Shown: positions 1 through 8,405 of the stretch, piece by piece | Layout of the letters: the number at the start of each line of letters is the position of its first letter | Position numbering within the stretch: position 1 is the first letter of the stretch | Program-made: the position numbers and the translations under genes | The notes under the pieces: model-generated | The model's input: only the letters and a program-made list of their open reading frames with translations | Databases searched by the model: none | Told to the model about the DNA's origin: nothing | Source of the DNA: CAZRIE01 sp964600075 | GTDB lineage: Bacteria > Bacteroidota > Bacteroidia > Flavobacteriales > Flavobacteriaceae | DNA length: 24,666 bases | Assembly (NCBI GenBank): GCA_964600075.1 | Contig: CAZRIE010000062.1 | Span: 1 to 24,666, forward strand | Direction of reading: 5' to 3'

Positions 1-104
1 GTATGGTATTTCTTTGAATCTTGTATATGATTTTAGGCGAACATACATAAGTGCTTGTTGTTGTCATTTCCCCCACCAATTTTTTTTATTTTATCGTATG
101 CATT

Positions 105-701
105 ATGATCTATAAAGCATTGTCTTTCATTGAAGATCAGACCAATCTTTATTTTCAGGGGTTGATAGGTCCATCTACGCAAAAATATGTAGAACTGGGA
201 AATATAGCTAAGATAGTAGATAGCGGGGATCCCACGGATTCGGGAGGCAACTCTGAAATAATAATTACCCTTGTTAATATTGAAGAGGACAGGATTTCAA
301 AAAACCCCAATGGAATTTATAGAAAAGTGGACAGGGTAATCAAGGCCAACCCAAAAATATTGATCAACTTATATGTATTGTTTTCGGCCCAATCAAGTGA
401 CTACCCGGAAGATTTAAGCAGGATTTCCAAGGTGATTCAATGTTTTCAAAGCACTAATTTTTTTACGCAGCCCAGTTTTGCGTCCCTCGATCCCGGCATA
501 GAGAAATTACACTTAGAGTTGTATACCATGAATTTCGAACAGGTCAATCACCTATGGAGTACCCTGGGTGGGAAGTATTTGCCTTCTGTTTTGTATAAAA
601 TGCGAATGGTGGTCATTGCCGATGAAGCCAACCAAAGTGGCGGTGGTTTGATTACAGAAATCCAAACGAAAAAGAATGCCATTGCAGGCACCTTAAATTA
701 A
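105..701 (+). CDS. DUF4255 / Pvc16-like cap protein of a contractile injection system
   Basis: A 198-residue protein of the DUF4255 (Pvc16 N-terminal domain) family. Afp16/Pvc16 relatives sit at the distal end of the tube and sheath, where they end polymerisation and cap the particle. What I see: an N-terminal MIYKALSFIEDQ, a beta segment IIITLVNIEEDR near residues 52-63, NPKILINLYVLFSA near 82-95, and a C-terminal stretch with NHLWSTLGGKYLPSVLYK near 148-165, all in the order usual for the family. I chose the ATG at 105. An in-frame GTG at 51 would add 18 hydrophobic residues (including FFYFIV) that family members lack, although it could be misread as a signal peptide. It is the first gene of the run and the next gene starts 5 bases after its stop. 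The order cap-unknown-sheath-tube supports the call. Confidence is high for the family and moderate for the exact role. Confidence 0.85.
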   Translation: MIYKALSFIEDQTNLYFQGLIGPSTQKYVELGNIAKIVDSGDPTDSGGNSEIIITLVNIEEDRISKNPNGIYRKVDRVIKANPKILINLYVLFSAQSSDYPEDLSRISKVIQCFQSTNFFTQPSFASLDPGIEKLHLELYTMNFEQVNHLWSTLGGKYLPSVLYKMRMVVIADEANQSGGGLITEIQTKKNAIAGTLN

Positions 702-706
702 TTGTA

Positions 707-1948
707 ATGCGATACACACCTGTATTTACAATAGAATTGGAACACGATTATTTTTCTGTTTCAACACCAGAAGTGCTCCGCATCGTACCAACCTCCGCAA
801 CGCAAAAAGTATTACGAGGAGCGGGCCTGATCGCAAAGTTCTTTCAAAACAAACTTTACATTCTAGTGAAGCATCTGGAAGACACTACCCCTTTGCTCAA
901 ATTGGACAACGATTTTGTCCTTCAGTTTTTTCTGGAAGTCAGCGGCTTTGAATTTTCGAGCATTACCAATTATGTTTCATCAGATCCCTATAATATCAAA
1001 TTGTATTTCAGTAATGCAAATTCTATTGTGGATAGTAATGATAAATCAATTGACGACATCCTGTACCTCAACGAAAAATTGCCCCTGTTTGATTCCACAA
1101 AGGCCTACAAATACAATGATTTGGCAAGAAGTGGCTCGGATATCGCCCATGAATGCCTTCAAAAAATAGATGCCAATACTGGGGACCTCACCGATAGATC
1201 TCAATTCAGGGAACTGGAAAAAATAAGTTATGTGTCGCCCACGACCAGTTTGCTGTTTACCGGGCCTGAAAAAGTAGTGGCACTGACCACACCGGCAGCA
1301 GAGGTGGAAATTAGTTACCTGAAATACAATCCGGCTACCAAGATTTTTGATATACAGGTGAAGGAGACCGAGATTGGACCTGAAGAAAATCCAACTGGAG
1401 CTATGATGGACAATGTTCTCCTCAATTTTTATACGGAAGATAACATCCCATTTGCCGAAGGCATGTATAAGGTGGTCCTCAACACCACCCAGGAAGAATT
1501 GCTCTATTTCCGTTTAGAGAATGACTGGGTACCTTATATAGGCCTCATCAATATACACAATGATGCTTTGGCCACTGAGGAAAAGTATCGATTCTTAAAA
1601 GAGGACGGTTCGTTCTTCACCATTCTGCCAGAGAACAAGGAAATCGAGACCCGTAATTACAAAATCCGATTTTCGCCATCGCAATACCTCCTAAAATATG
1701 TCTGTAAAACAAACAAGGTGACCGACATCACGGATACTGACGGCACCATAGAATTTGATAATCTAGGTGGCAACATATTTCGTAGCAAACTCCCCGTAAG
1801 GATGAACGAAAAAGCCATTGACACCATATCGGTCACCTATACAGGTTCTGATGCATTGCTAAAAACCAAGGTACCGGGACATAGGGATTTATCTATTCTT
1901 GATGACGATAATAAGTATATAGTTAGTGAAACATTTTTGAATTTATAA
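707..1948 (+). CDS. eCIS-cluster protein of unknown function (413 aa)
   Basis: I cannot assign a function. The protein is soluble, without signal peptide or membrane segment, and begins MRYTPVFTIELEHDYF, which predicts beta strands. The middle holds YKYNDLARSGSDIAHECL around residues 134-151, followed by QFRELEKISYVSPTTSLLF around 166-184. The rest is rich in alternating hydrophobic and polar residues, consistent with beta sandwiches. It lies 5 bases after the cap gene and 21 bases before the sheath gene, so it is almost certainly co-expressed with the particle. My impression, from memory only, is that proteins with a similar start recur next to DUF4255 genes in Bacteroidota eCIS loci. A particle accessory or cap-proximal decoration protein would fit; cargo is also possible. 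Confidence 0.7.
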   Translation: MRYTPVFTIELEHDYFSVSTPEVLRIVPTSATQKVLRGAGLIAKFFQNKLYILVKHLEDTTPLLKLDNDFVLQFFLEVSGFEFSSITNYVSSDPYNIKLYFSNANSIVDSNDKSIDDILYLNEKLPLFDSTKAYKYNDLARSGSDIAHECLQKIDANTGDLTDRSQFRELEKISYVSPTTSLLFTGPEKVVALTTPAAEVEISYLKYNPATKIFDIQVKETEIGPEENPTGAMMDNVLLNFYTEDNIPFAEGMYKVVLNTTQEELLYFRLENDWVPYIGLINIHNDALATEEKYRFLKEDGSFFTILPENKEIETRNYKIRFSPSQYLLKYVCKTNKVTDITDTDGTIEFDNLGGNIFRSKLPVRMNEKAIDTISVTYTGSDALLKTKVPGHRDLSILDDDNKYIVSETFLNL

Positions 1949-1969
1949 AAACAATTAAAATCACACGTT

Positions 1970-4066
1970 ATGGCCACAGTTTACAAAACACCGGGTGTTT
2001 ATATTGAAGAAATACCAAAGCTACCGCCCTCCGTTGCACAAGTAGAAACGGCAATTCCGGCCTTTATTGGTTACACGGAGAAAGCAGAAAAAAGGGGAGA
2101 ATCCCTGGTCCTTAAACCCACCCGCATATCTTCCCTGCTCGAATACCGGGAGTACTACGGTGGTGATAATCCTATTGACGCCATAAACGTAGTGGTGGAT
2201 CAGAATAATAATTTTGCAGTAAGCAGTATAAGCATTGATAATGACAAACGTTTTTTAATGTATGACAGCTTAAGATTATTCTTTGACAACGGCGGGGGAG
2301 ACTGTTATATCGTATCCGTAGGATTATATGGGGATACAGATGTCATGGATGACTTTGGCGACGAAAATGCAACTACACCCTATGGTTTGAGGGCTGGCGT
2401 AAAGGTTTTGGAAAAGTATGACGAGCCGACTATAATTTTATTTCCGGATGCCATCAATGTGGATAGCGATTCGAATCAGACCAATGATGAAGGCGGCTTT
2501 TATAGCTTGCAGCAAATGGCATTGCAGCAATGTGCTAAACTTCAGGACAGGGTGGCACTCTTCGATTTAAAAGAAAATATCGCAGGAGATCTGGATGACG
2601 CCATTTCCAATTATAGAAACAATATTGGTATAAACGATTTAAAATATGGAGCTGCATACACTCCTTATGTTGTAGCAACCTATCCGAGAGACATAGATTT
2701 AAGCACATTTCAGGCTACCATAGATAATTTGGTAGTCGCAGATGTCTCCCTCCAAGATCTTTCCTCCGACAGTGAGCATTTGGCATTGATAGACAGCTAT
2801 CAGGTAGCAGCTGATGAGATGGTCGCTGTAGAATCGCACTTGACCCTGATTAAATCTGCTAACACCGCAGATGGCCTATTAGGTACGGGCACAGAGGCCT
2901 CTTCTATAAAGGTGAAATACTTGGAATTTAAAAAGATTATTGATGAATCCGCCGATGGTCCAGCAGTGTTGCTTGTATTTCCCAATTTATTCGCTTTTTG
3001 CAGGAGCGCGATAATGGAATTTCAGGATTTGTACAACGGACTGGATACTTCTACCAGTCAGATTGCAAACGACGTAAACACCTACGCCAAGGCAACTAGT
3101 ATGTGGAGGGGTGCAGCAAGGGGAATTATTGCTATTGATAAGAATACGGCAACGAAAAATTTAAACGGTGGATTAACAGATCCCCTCGTTCACGCCGAAT
3201 ATGTGGATAGTGATTCGACTACCGCAAGTTCCGATTGGTTGGACAGCACAGTTCCGCAGGTTTTGGCTACAAATAAGGCCTATGGGGATGCCAACAATGT
3301 CGCACTGCAATTATCAATAGCCAAACAAATATCCAATGACGTCCTAGGCGAGTTCGAAAAGCTCATTGCCTATGCCGATGCCATTCTGAAAGCAGCGGAA
3401 GGATATCAAAAAGCAGCCCAAGACGCCCTATATGCCGGTCATCCGGTCGTTGGTAATATTGTAAAACACATTACAAAGAGTATCAATACGCTGCCACCTA
3501 GCGGCGCCGTTGCCGGAATTTATGCCAAAGTAGATAATACACGGGGGGTATGGAAGGCTCCTGCTAATGTAAGTATCAACTCGGTCAGCGAGCCGTCGGT
3601 TATGATTGGCCACGATGAACAGGCCAACATCAATGTAGACGCAGTGGCAGGAAAATCAATCAATGCCATCCGAACTTTTATTGGGAAAGGCACACTGGTC
3701 TGGGGGGCCAGAACACTGGCAGGCAATGACAATGAATGGCGATACATCAGTGTTAGGCGTTTTTTCAATATGGTGGAAGAAAGTTGTAAAAAATCTACGG
3801 AGCCTTTTGTATTCGAACCCAACAATGCCAATACCTGGGTCAAGGTACAGACCATGATAGAGAATTTTTTGACCCTCCAATGGCGGCAAGGTGCCCTACA
3901 AGGTGCCAAGCCGGAACATGCATTTTATGTCGCGGTCGGTTTGGGAAAAACAATGACCGCGCAAGATATTTTGGAAGGCCGGATGATAGTGGAAATCGGA
4001 ATGGCCGTGGTAAGACCTGCGGAGTTCATTATCCTTCAATTCTCTCATAAATTGGCAGAATCTTAG
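1970..4066 (+). CDS. Contractile sheath protein (phage tail sheath family, Pvc2/Afp2-like)
   Basis: This is the contractile outer sheath, whose shortening drives the inner tube into the target. The N-terminus MATVYKTPGVYIEEIPKLPP followed by AIPAFIGYTE near residues 29-38 is the classic tail-sheath start. The C-terminal domain carries RTFIGKGTLVWGARTL (about 568-583), EWRYISVRRFFNMVEES, and the closing EGRMIVEIGMAVVRPAEFI, the strands that link neighbouring sheath subunits. At 698 residues it is much larger than a minimal sheath protein. The long middle (roughly residues 170-530) contains extra acidic and alanine-rich material that probably forms a surface domain. Only one sheath gene is present here, whereas PVC and Afp clusters have three paralogues. 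It is followed after 51 bases, the widest gap in the cluster, by the tube gene. Confidence 0.96.
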   Translation: MATVYKTPGVYIEEIPKLPPSVAQVETAIPAFIGYTEKAEKRGESLVLKPTRISSLLEYREYYGGDNPIDAINVVVDQNNNFAVSSISIDNDKRFLMYDSLRLFFDNGGGDCYIVSVGLYGDTDVMDDFGDENATTPYGLRAGVKVLEKYDEPTIILFPDAINVDSDSNQTNDEGGFYSLQQMALQQCAKLQDRVALFDLKENIAGDLDDAISNYRNNIGINDLKYGAAYTPYVVATYPRDIDLSTFQATIDNLVVADVSLQDLSSDSEHLALIDSYQVAADEMVAVESHLTLIKSANTADGLLGTGTEASSIKVKYLEFKKIIDESADGPAVLLVFPNLFAFCRSAIMEFQDLYNGLDTSTSQIANDVNTYAKATSMWRGAARGIIAIDKNTATKNLNGGLTDPLVHAEYVDSDSTTASSDWLDSTVPQVLATNKAYGDANNVALQLSIAKQISNDVLGEFEKLIAYADAILKAAEGYQKAAQDALYAGHPVVGNIVKHITKSINTLPPSGAVAGIYAKVDNTRGVWKAPANVSINSVSEPSVMIGHDEQANINVDAVAGKSINAIRTFIGKGTLVWGARTLAGNDNEWRYISVRRFFNMVEESCKKSTEPFVFEPNNANTWVKVQTMIENFLTLQWRQGALQGAKPEHAFYVAVGLGKTMTAQDILEGRMIVEIGMAVVRPAEFIILQFSHKLAES

Positions 4067-4117
4067 TCAAAAATAACGATTGGAAACATATAATAATTCA
4101 TAACTAAAAAGAGTATC

Positions 4118-4546
4118 ATGGAGACATATCCGCTAACAAAATTTCACTTCAGAGTTGATTGGAATGGCAATAAAATTGGTTTCACAGAGGTCACCGGTCT
4201 CGATTTTCAAGTAGAGCCCATAGAGTATCGCGAGGGAAGCAGTCCGGAATACCATAAAATAAAAATGCCCGGCATGCACAAGTTCAGTAACGTTACCTTA
4301 AAACGGGGCACATTTAGTGGGGATATTGATTTTTACAATTGGATGAAAACCATCAATCTTACCACTGTAGAGCGAAGGGATATTACCATCAGCCTGTTGA
4401 ACGAGGAACATGAGCCGGTAATGACCTGGGGGATTAAAAACGCCTTTCCCATAAAAGTGCAGGCCAGCGATTTTAAGGCCGACGGAAATGAAATTGCCGT
4501 TGAAACCTTGGAATTGGCGCACGAAGGACTAAAGATCATGGAATAG
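4118..4546 (+). CDS. Inner tube protein (T4 gp19-like, Pvc1/Afp1-like)
   Basis: A 142-residue protein of the phage tail tube family that stacks as hexameric rings to make the inner tube. Visible family signature: PLTKFHFRVDWNGNKIGFTEV at the N-terminus, GLDFQVEPIEYREG near 28-41, KIKMPGMHKFSNVTLKRGTF near 48-67, DITISLLNEEHEPVMTW near 88-104, and VETLELAHEGL at the end. Length and motif spacing match standard tube proteins. It lies directly after the sheath gene and before a second tube-type gene, the usual arrangement. This is likely the main tube subunit because it is the shorter, canonical copy. It lacks a signal peptide, as expected for a particle assembled in the cytoplasm. Confidence 0.95.
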   Translation: METYPLTKFHFRVDWNGNKIGFTEVTGLDFQVEPIEYREGSSPEYHKIKMPGMHKFSNVTLKRGTFSGDIDFYNWMKTINLTTVERRDITISLLNEEHEPVMTWGIKNAFPIKVQASDFKADGNEIAVETLELAHEGLKIME

Positions 4547-4568
4547 GCAAACCATTTAAATCCAAATT

Positions 4569-5036
4569 GTGGCTAAAGATGACTTTCATACGGCCGGTGG
4601 GTATTATCCTCCTGTAGGCTTTCATTTCAGAGTTGAGTTTATCAATGTCGGGAACGACAATGATGTGCGTTTTCAAAGTGTTGGTGGACTCAATATGGAA
4701 CTCGATGTCGAGACTATTAAAGAAGGGGGACAAAACTTGTTTGAACATAAAATTCCAGGCAGAAGTAAATTCTCCGACCTTACCTTAAAAAGAGGCCTTT
4801 TGCTCGATTCCGATCTAATTAAATGGATTAAAAGTGCTCTTTACGACAGGGAATTTAAGCCGGCCAATATGACCATAAGTTTACTGAACAGTGATCACGA
4901 CCCACTTTTGACCTGGCAGGTTTTTAAGGCATGGCCCAAAAAATGGAGTGTAAGCGATTTAAACGCCACGGAGAATTCGATCATGGTCGAAACACTTGAA
5001 ATAGCATATAATTACTTCAAGGTTAAAAAAGGATAA
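4569..5036 (+). CDS. Second tube-type protein (Pvc5/Afp5-like tube initiator)
   Basis: A 155-residue paralogue of the preceding tube protein. It shares the same skeleton: GFHFRVEFINVG, SVGGLNMELDVETIKEGG, HKIPGRSKFSDLTLKRGLL, NMTISLLNSDHDPLLTW, and MVETLEIAYNYFKV at the C-terminus. It differs by an N-terminal extension (AKDDFHTAGGYYPPV) and a longer linker before ITISLLN. In PVC and Afp particles a diverged tube paralogue forms the first ring above the baseplate adaptor, and that role is inferred here from gene order and divergence. The start is GTG at 4569; no in-frame ATG precedes the conserved part, so a GTG start 22 bases after the previous stop is the best choice. Confidence 0.92.
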   Translation: MAKDDFHTAGGYYPPVGFHFRVEFINVGNDNDVRFQSVGGLNMELDVETIKEGGQNLFEHKIPGRSKFSDLTLKRGLLLDSDLIKWIKSALYDREFKPANMTISLLNSDHDPLLTWQVFKAWPKKWSVSDLNATENSIMVETLEIAYNYFKVKKG

Positions 5037-5037
5037 T

Positions 5038-5223
5038 ATGTCACTGAGCATCAGAAATTTAAAAGTAAGCATCTCGGTCAACCAGGCAAAATCTGAAGGT
5101 GGGGAAGGCAGTAGCACCCCGATTTCTGAACAAACTGAGGCCAAAAAAGCAGATCCCGAAAAACTCTCAAAAGATGTCATAGAACAGGTAATGCGAATTA
5201 TTAATGACAAAAATGAAAGATAA
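5038..5223 (+). CDS. DUF5908 family small eCIS protein
   Basis: A 61-residue protein starting MSLSIRNLKVSISVNQ and ending in a charged helix, DVIEQVMRIINDKNER. This two-part form, a short beta strand pair then a low-complexity linker and a final helix, matches the DUF5908 family found between tube and LysM genes in Bacteroidota eCIS clusters. The role is not established; a small chaperone or baseplate/tube junction component is possible. It starts 1 base after the previous stop, and its TAA overlaps the next ATG by one base (TAATG), which suggests translational coupling to the LysM gene. Confidence 0.85.
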   Translation: MSLSIRNLKVSISVNQAKSEGGEGSSTPISEQTEAKKADPEKLSKDVIEQVMRIINDKNER

Positions 5224-5915
5224 TGGCATTAGGTAAAATTGAAAAGCTAAAGATCATCGCGTTTAAAAATGCGGATTATTCGGATTCGCCTTCCGATCAA
5301 CAAACCTTTACCGCCATGCTCAATCCGGAAACCTATAATCTGGATTATAAGATAGAGTACCAAGATGGGCAAGGACAAGGGACCAGTAGTTCACAACAGC
5401 GTTTTTCGGTCAAAAAGCCTGAAGAATTTGCGTTCGAACTGTTGATCGATAGTTCTGGGATCATAGATGATAATCCTAGGGAATCTATTGAGGATGACAT
5501 TACTGCACTACGAGATCTATTGCTCAAATATGAAGGGGATATCCACGAACCAAAACACTTCCAGGTCTTATGGGGAAGCCTATTGTTCAAGGGCAGATGT
5601 ACAGGATTGAACATCAACTTTAAATTGTTCAATCCAGATGGAAAACCTATCCGGGCCATCTGCAAAGTAAGCTTTAGTGGCAGTGTGGAAGACAACCTAA
5701 GAACCGCGGAGGAACGAAGGGAATCTCCGGATTTGACACATTTTAGAATGATAAAATCAGGCGATACATTGCCCCTGATGTGTTATAAGATATACGGAAG
5801 TTCAAGCTATTATCTACAGGTGGCACTTATCAATAAGCTTTCAAGTTTTAGAAACCTCTCTCCGGGAACAGAAATAATTTTTCCACCCATTGAGAAAAAC
5901 ACCCCTGTGGCATGA
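5223..5915 (+). CDS. LysM-bearing CIS tube/baseplate adaptor (Pvc7/Afp7-like)
   Basis: A 230-residue protein of the CIS tube/LysM family that joins the tube to the spike in eCIS particles, comparable to T4 gp53/gp54-level adaptors. The N-terminal domain holds FTAMLNPETYNLDYKIEY (about 29-46) and KKPEEFAFELLIDSSGI (about 64-80). The middle holds VLWGSLLFKGRCTGLNINF, then KVSFSGS. The C-terminus, about residues 175-222, is a LysM domain: MIKSGDTLPLMCYKIYGSS, then LSPGTEIIFPP. In phage and eCIS proteins this LysM fold is used for contacts within the baseplate rather than necessarily for binding peptidoglycan. It overlaps the spike gene by 4 bases (ATGA), indicating coupled translation. Confidence 0.93.
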   Translation: MALGKIEKLKIIAFKNADYSDSPSDQQTFTAMLNPETYNLDYKIEYQDGQGQGTSSSQQRFSVKKPEEFAFELLIDSSGIIDDNPRESIEDDITALRDLLLKYEGDIHEPKHFQVLWGSLLFKGRCTGLNINFKLFNPDGKPIRAICKVSFSGSVEDNLRTAEERRESPDLTHFRMIKSGDTLPLMCYKIYGSSSYYLQVALINKLSSFRNLSPGTEIIFPPIEKNTPVA

Positions 5916-7657
5916 GCGAAGTAAACACGATACCCAGTACAGCACCAAAATCGGTCTCCACCTTTACTATCCTGGTAGAGGGAAATAAAATTTCCGAACA
6001 GTTCAAGGTAATGAGCATCGTGATCCAGAAGGAAATCAACAGCATCACAAAAGCCACGATACTGTTGCAGGATGGGTCGGCCGCAGAACAGGGATTTAAT
6101 ACCAGCAACAGCGAAGAATTGATACCTGGTAAACCCATAGAGATTTTAGCCGGATATCAAAACGACGAAGAAATGGTGTTCAAAGGCATCACCGTAAAGC
6201 ACAGCATAAAGGTGAGAAAGAGTGTTTCGGTACTTGTGGTAGAATGTAGGCATGAAGCGATTAATATGACCACTAAACCCAAAAACAACTATTTCCACGA
6301 AATGAAGGACGATGAAATTGCGGATCAGCTTTGCCGCGATCACGGGCTAAGCCTCGAAAGCGATACTGCGGCAATAACACATAAGGAAATTGTACAGTTC
6401 AATTGTACGGATTGGGATTTTATGATCTGCCGAGCGGAGGAGAATGGATTCTGGGTTACGACCACCGAAGCTACTAAAGTAAGTTTTAAGGCCCCCGATT
6501 TTTCACAGGAACCGGTGCTCACCCTTGCATACGGTTCTACCATTAAGGAGCTCGACGCAGAGATAGATTCCAGGCATCAGTATGAGGCCTTAAAATCGAT
6601 CAGCTGGAGTCAGGCAGAACAAGAAGCCATCAATAGTGAAGCCCAAGACCCTGGCGTTCCCGCTGCCGGGAATTTAGCTGCTACAGATTTGGCTGCGGCC
6701 ACCGCCAATTCCGAACTGGAGATTAGGCATACGGCCCTGCCGGAGTCCGAACTTCAAATTTGGGCCAACAGCATCTTACAGAAACAGCGCCTCGCCAAAA
6801 TACGGGGCAAACTAAAAATTGATGGTATTCATACCCCCCTACCCGGCCATTTGATCGAACTGCAAAACGTAGGGGAACGCTTTGAGGGAAAAGTAATGGT
6901 GTCGGGAGTACGTCACCATATAGAAAAAGGGAATTGGGAAACCTTTATTCAGTTTGGAGAATCCCCGGAGCGTTTTGCCGAAAAATTTAAATTGGAACAA
7001 CCCCTGGCCTCCGCGCTTCTTCCCGCAGTCAACGGGTTGCAAATCGGAATAGTGACCAACCTCGAAGACCCGGACGGGGAAGAGCGGATCCAGGTAAGGT
7101 TGCCCATGGTGCACGATAGTGATGAAGGCGCTTGGATGAGGCTTTGCTCCTTGGATGCAGGAGAAAATCGGGGATGGGTTTCACGTCCTGAAATTAATGA
7201 TGAGGTCATAGCTGGTTTTTTGAATGCCGATCCCCGCTATGGGGTCATTCTGGGGAAGGTCCACAGCAGTAAGAACACGGCTCCTTTTCCAGCGGCCAAT
7301 GATAACCATGAAAAGGGGTACCAATCGAGGGAAGGGCTAAAATTAGTCTTCGATGACGATAAGAAATCTATCACCTTGGAAACCCCAGGCGGACACCAAA
7401 TTATAATGAGCGACGATGATACCAGTATTTCGCTGGAAGATAGTAACGGCAATAAATTGGTCATGAACAGCGACGGTATTGAGATTGAAAGTATCAAAGA
7501 CATTAAGGTCAAGGCCGCTGTAAACCTGACTCAGGAATCGGGGGCAAATGTGGAGATCAAAGGAGGCGCCAATGCGAAACTAGAGGGAGGTGCCGCAGCG
7601 GAACTATCCTCAGGAGGATCCACAACTGTGAAAGGGAGTATACTGCAATTAAACTAA
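5912..7657 (+). CDS. VgrG-like central spike protein (Pvc8/Afp8-like)
   Basis: A 581-residue spike protein that forms the trimeric hub and needle at the particle tip, equivalent to fused T4 gp27-gp5. The first part (about 1-370) has the gp27-like hub features, including KEINSITKATILLQDG and the phrase CTDWDFMICRAEENGFWV near residues 164-181. An OB-fold follows (about 374-455): NGLQIGIVTNLEDPDGEE, VRLPMVHDSDEGAWMRL, INDEVIAGFLNADPRYGVIL. The C-terminal ~100 residues are a beta-helix with short repeats (ITLETPGGHQIIMSD, ISLEDSNGNKLVMNSD, then glycine/alanine-rich EIKGGANAKLEGG). No extra C-terminal enzyme domain is present, so it is structural rather than an 'evolved' VgrG. The PAAR gene follows after 5 bases. 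Confidence 0.95.
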   Translation: MSEVNTIPSTAPKSVSTFTILVEGNKISEQFKVMSIVIQKEINSITKATILLQDGSAAEQGFNTSNSEELIPGKPIEILAGYQNDEEMVFKGITVKHSIKVRKSVSVLVVECRHEAINMTTKPKNNYFHEMKDDEIADQLCRDHGLSLESDTAAITHKEIVQFNCTDWDFMICRAEENGFWVTTTEATKVSFKAPDFSQEPVLTLAYGSTIKELDAEIDSRHQYEALKSISWSQAEQEAINSEAQDPGVPAAGNLAATDLAAATANSELEIRHTALPESELQIWANSILQKQRLAKIRGKLKIDGIHTPLPGHLIELQNVGERFEGKVMVSGVRHHIEKGNWETFIQFGESPERFAEKFKLEQPLASALLPAVNGLQIGIVTNLEDPDGEERIQVRLPMVHDSDEGAWMRLCSLDAGENRGWVSRPEINDEVIAGFLNADPRYGVILGKVHSSKNTAPFPAANDNHEKGYQSREGLKLVFDDDKKSITLETPGGHQIIMSDDDTSISLEDSNGNKLVMNSDGIEIESIKDIKVKAAVNLTQESGANVEIKGGANAKLEGGAAAELSSGGSTTVKGSILQLN

Positions 7658-7662
7658 AAATT

Positions 7663-7950
7663 ATGGGCGCACCTGCAGCAAGGATAGGAGATTTACATGT
7701 ATGTCCAATGGTAACGGGCACCGTACCCCACGTAGGTGGTCCGATCGTTATGGGCGCAGCTACAGTGATAATCGCCGGCATGCCAGCGGCGCGGGTCGGA
7801 GATATGTGCACTTGTGTCGGGCCACCGGATACCATCCTGGCTGGATCCTCGACCGTGATGATCGAGGGGATGCCCGCTGCACGTATGGGAGATTCCACAG
7901 CACATGGTGGTACTATTGTGATTGGTGCACCAACGGTTTTAATCGGTTAA
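7663..7950 (+). CDS. PAAR-domain spike tip protein (Pvc10/Afp10-like)
   Basis: A 95-residue PAAR protein that sharpens the end of the spike. Three copies of the diagnostic Pro-Ala-Ala-Arg element are visible: PAARIGD (4-10), PAARVGD (41-47) and PAARMGD (71-77), each in a beta-strand repeat of hydrophobic and glycine residues (GGPIVMGAATVIIAGM; STVMIEGM; GTIVIGAPTVLIG). His12, Cys14, His23, Cys49, Cys51 and His81 are candidate ligands for the metal ion that PAAR tips usually hold. It is a bare PAAR domain without an effector extension. It sits between the spike and gp25-like genes, which fits tip assembly onto the spike. Confidence 0.95.
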   Translation: MGAPAARIGDLHVCPMVTGTVPHVGGPIVMGAATVIIAGMPAARVGDMCTCVGPPDTILAGSSTVMIEGMPAARMGDSTAHGGTIVIGAPTVLIG

Positions 7951-7960
7951 AAAAGATCAA

Positions 7961-8404
7961 ATGGAGAATGCAAAAGATTTTATTGGAGTAGGTTGGAGTT
8001 TTCCCCCAACTTTTAACCGGGAACTGGGCCAATTGGAAACCACCAAGTTGTATGATGACATACAAAAGAGCCTGGAGATTTTATTGACCACCAGGCCCGG
8101 TGAGCGGGTAATGCAGCCCAAATATGGTTGCCACATGGAGCCTTTGTTATTTGAATCGCTGGATACAGGTACAAAAACCATGATCAAAGAACGCATAAAA
8201 ACCGCCATTCTATACTTTGAACCCCGAATAGAAGCGAAGAAAATTACCTTGGACGATTCTAGACAGAATGAAGGTGTTTTGCTGATTTTACTGGAATACA
8301 TCGTCAGCGCCACCAACAGCAGGTTCAATTTTGTGTTCCCATTTTACAGTGAGGAAGCTACTGAAATGGACATTCTAACAACCAACCACCCCTTAGCAGT
8401 ATGA
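7961..8404 (+). CDS. gp25-like baseplate wedge protein (Pvc9/Afp9-like, GPW/gp25 family)
   Basis: A 147-residue baseplate wedge subunit. The N-terminal GVGWSFPPTF is typical, and the family hallmark RPGERVMQPKYGC is at residues 45-57, followed by PLLFESLD. The C-terminal part has TLDDSRQNEGVLLILLEYIV, the beta strand pair of the fold. In T4 and eCIS the gp25 protein contacts the first sheath ring and nucleates sheath assembly; that role is inferred by homology. The order PAAR then gp25 is reversed relative to the PVC numbering (9 then 10). Only one base separates its stop from the next ATG. Confidence 0.94.
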   Translation: MENAKDFIGVGWSFPPTFNRELGQLETTKLYDDIQKSLEILLTTRPGERVMQPKYGCHMEPLLFESLDTGTKTMIKERIKTAILYFEPRIEAKKITLDDSRQNEGVLLILLEYIVSATNSRFNFVFPFYSEEATEMDILTTNHPLAV

Positions 8405-8405
8405 T

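Noticed and set aside
51..104. An N-terminal extension of the cap protein from GTG at 51, giving a hydrophobic leader.
   Set aside because: The family starts at MIYKALSF; the extension is encoded by T-rich upstream DNA and cap proteins act in the cytoplasm.
2..112. A frame open from the left edge (YGISLNLVYDF...) that might be the tail of an upstream gene.
   Set aside because: Only about 36 codons, with a low-quality Cys/Phe-rich end and overlapping the cap gene start; not enough to support a gene.
141..161. A TNLYFQG string in the cap protein, resembling the TEV protease site used in expression tags.
   Set aside because: It lies at residues 13-19 inside the conserved N-terminal helix of DUF4255, has Thr in place of the required Glu, and the surrounding DNA is native in style. 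It is a coincidence.
4067..4117. A possible promoter in the 51-base gap before the tube gene (TTGGAAACATATAATAATTC).
   Set aside because: The two hexamer-like elements are only a few bases apart, and the Bacteroidota TAnnTTTG element is not present. The region is simply AT-rich.
5740..5890. The LysM domain as evidence for a peptidoglycan-binding cell-wall enzyme.
   Set aside because: In eCIS and phage baseplates this small LysM-like domain is part of the tube-baseplate adaptor, and the gene is placed exactly there with no hydrolase domain.
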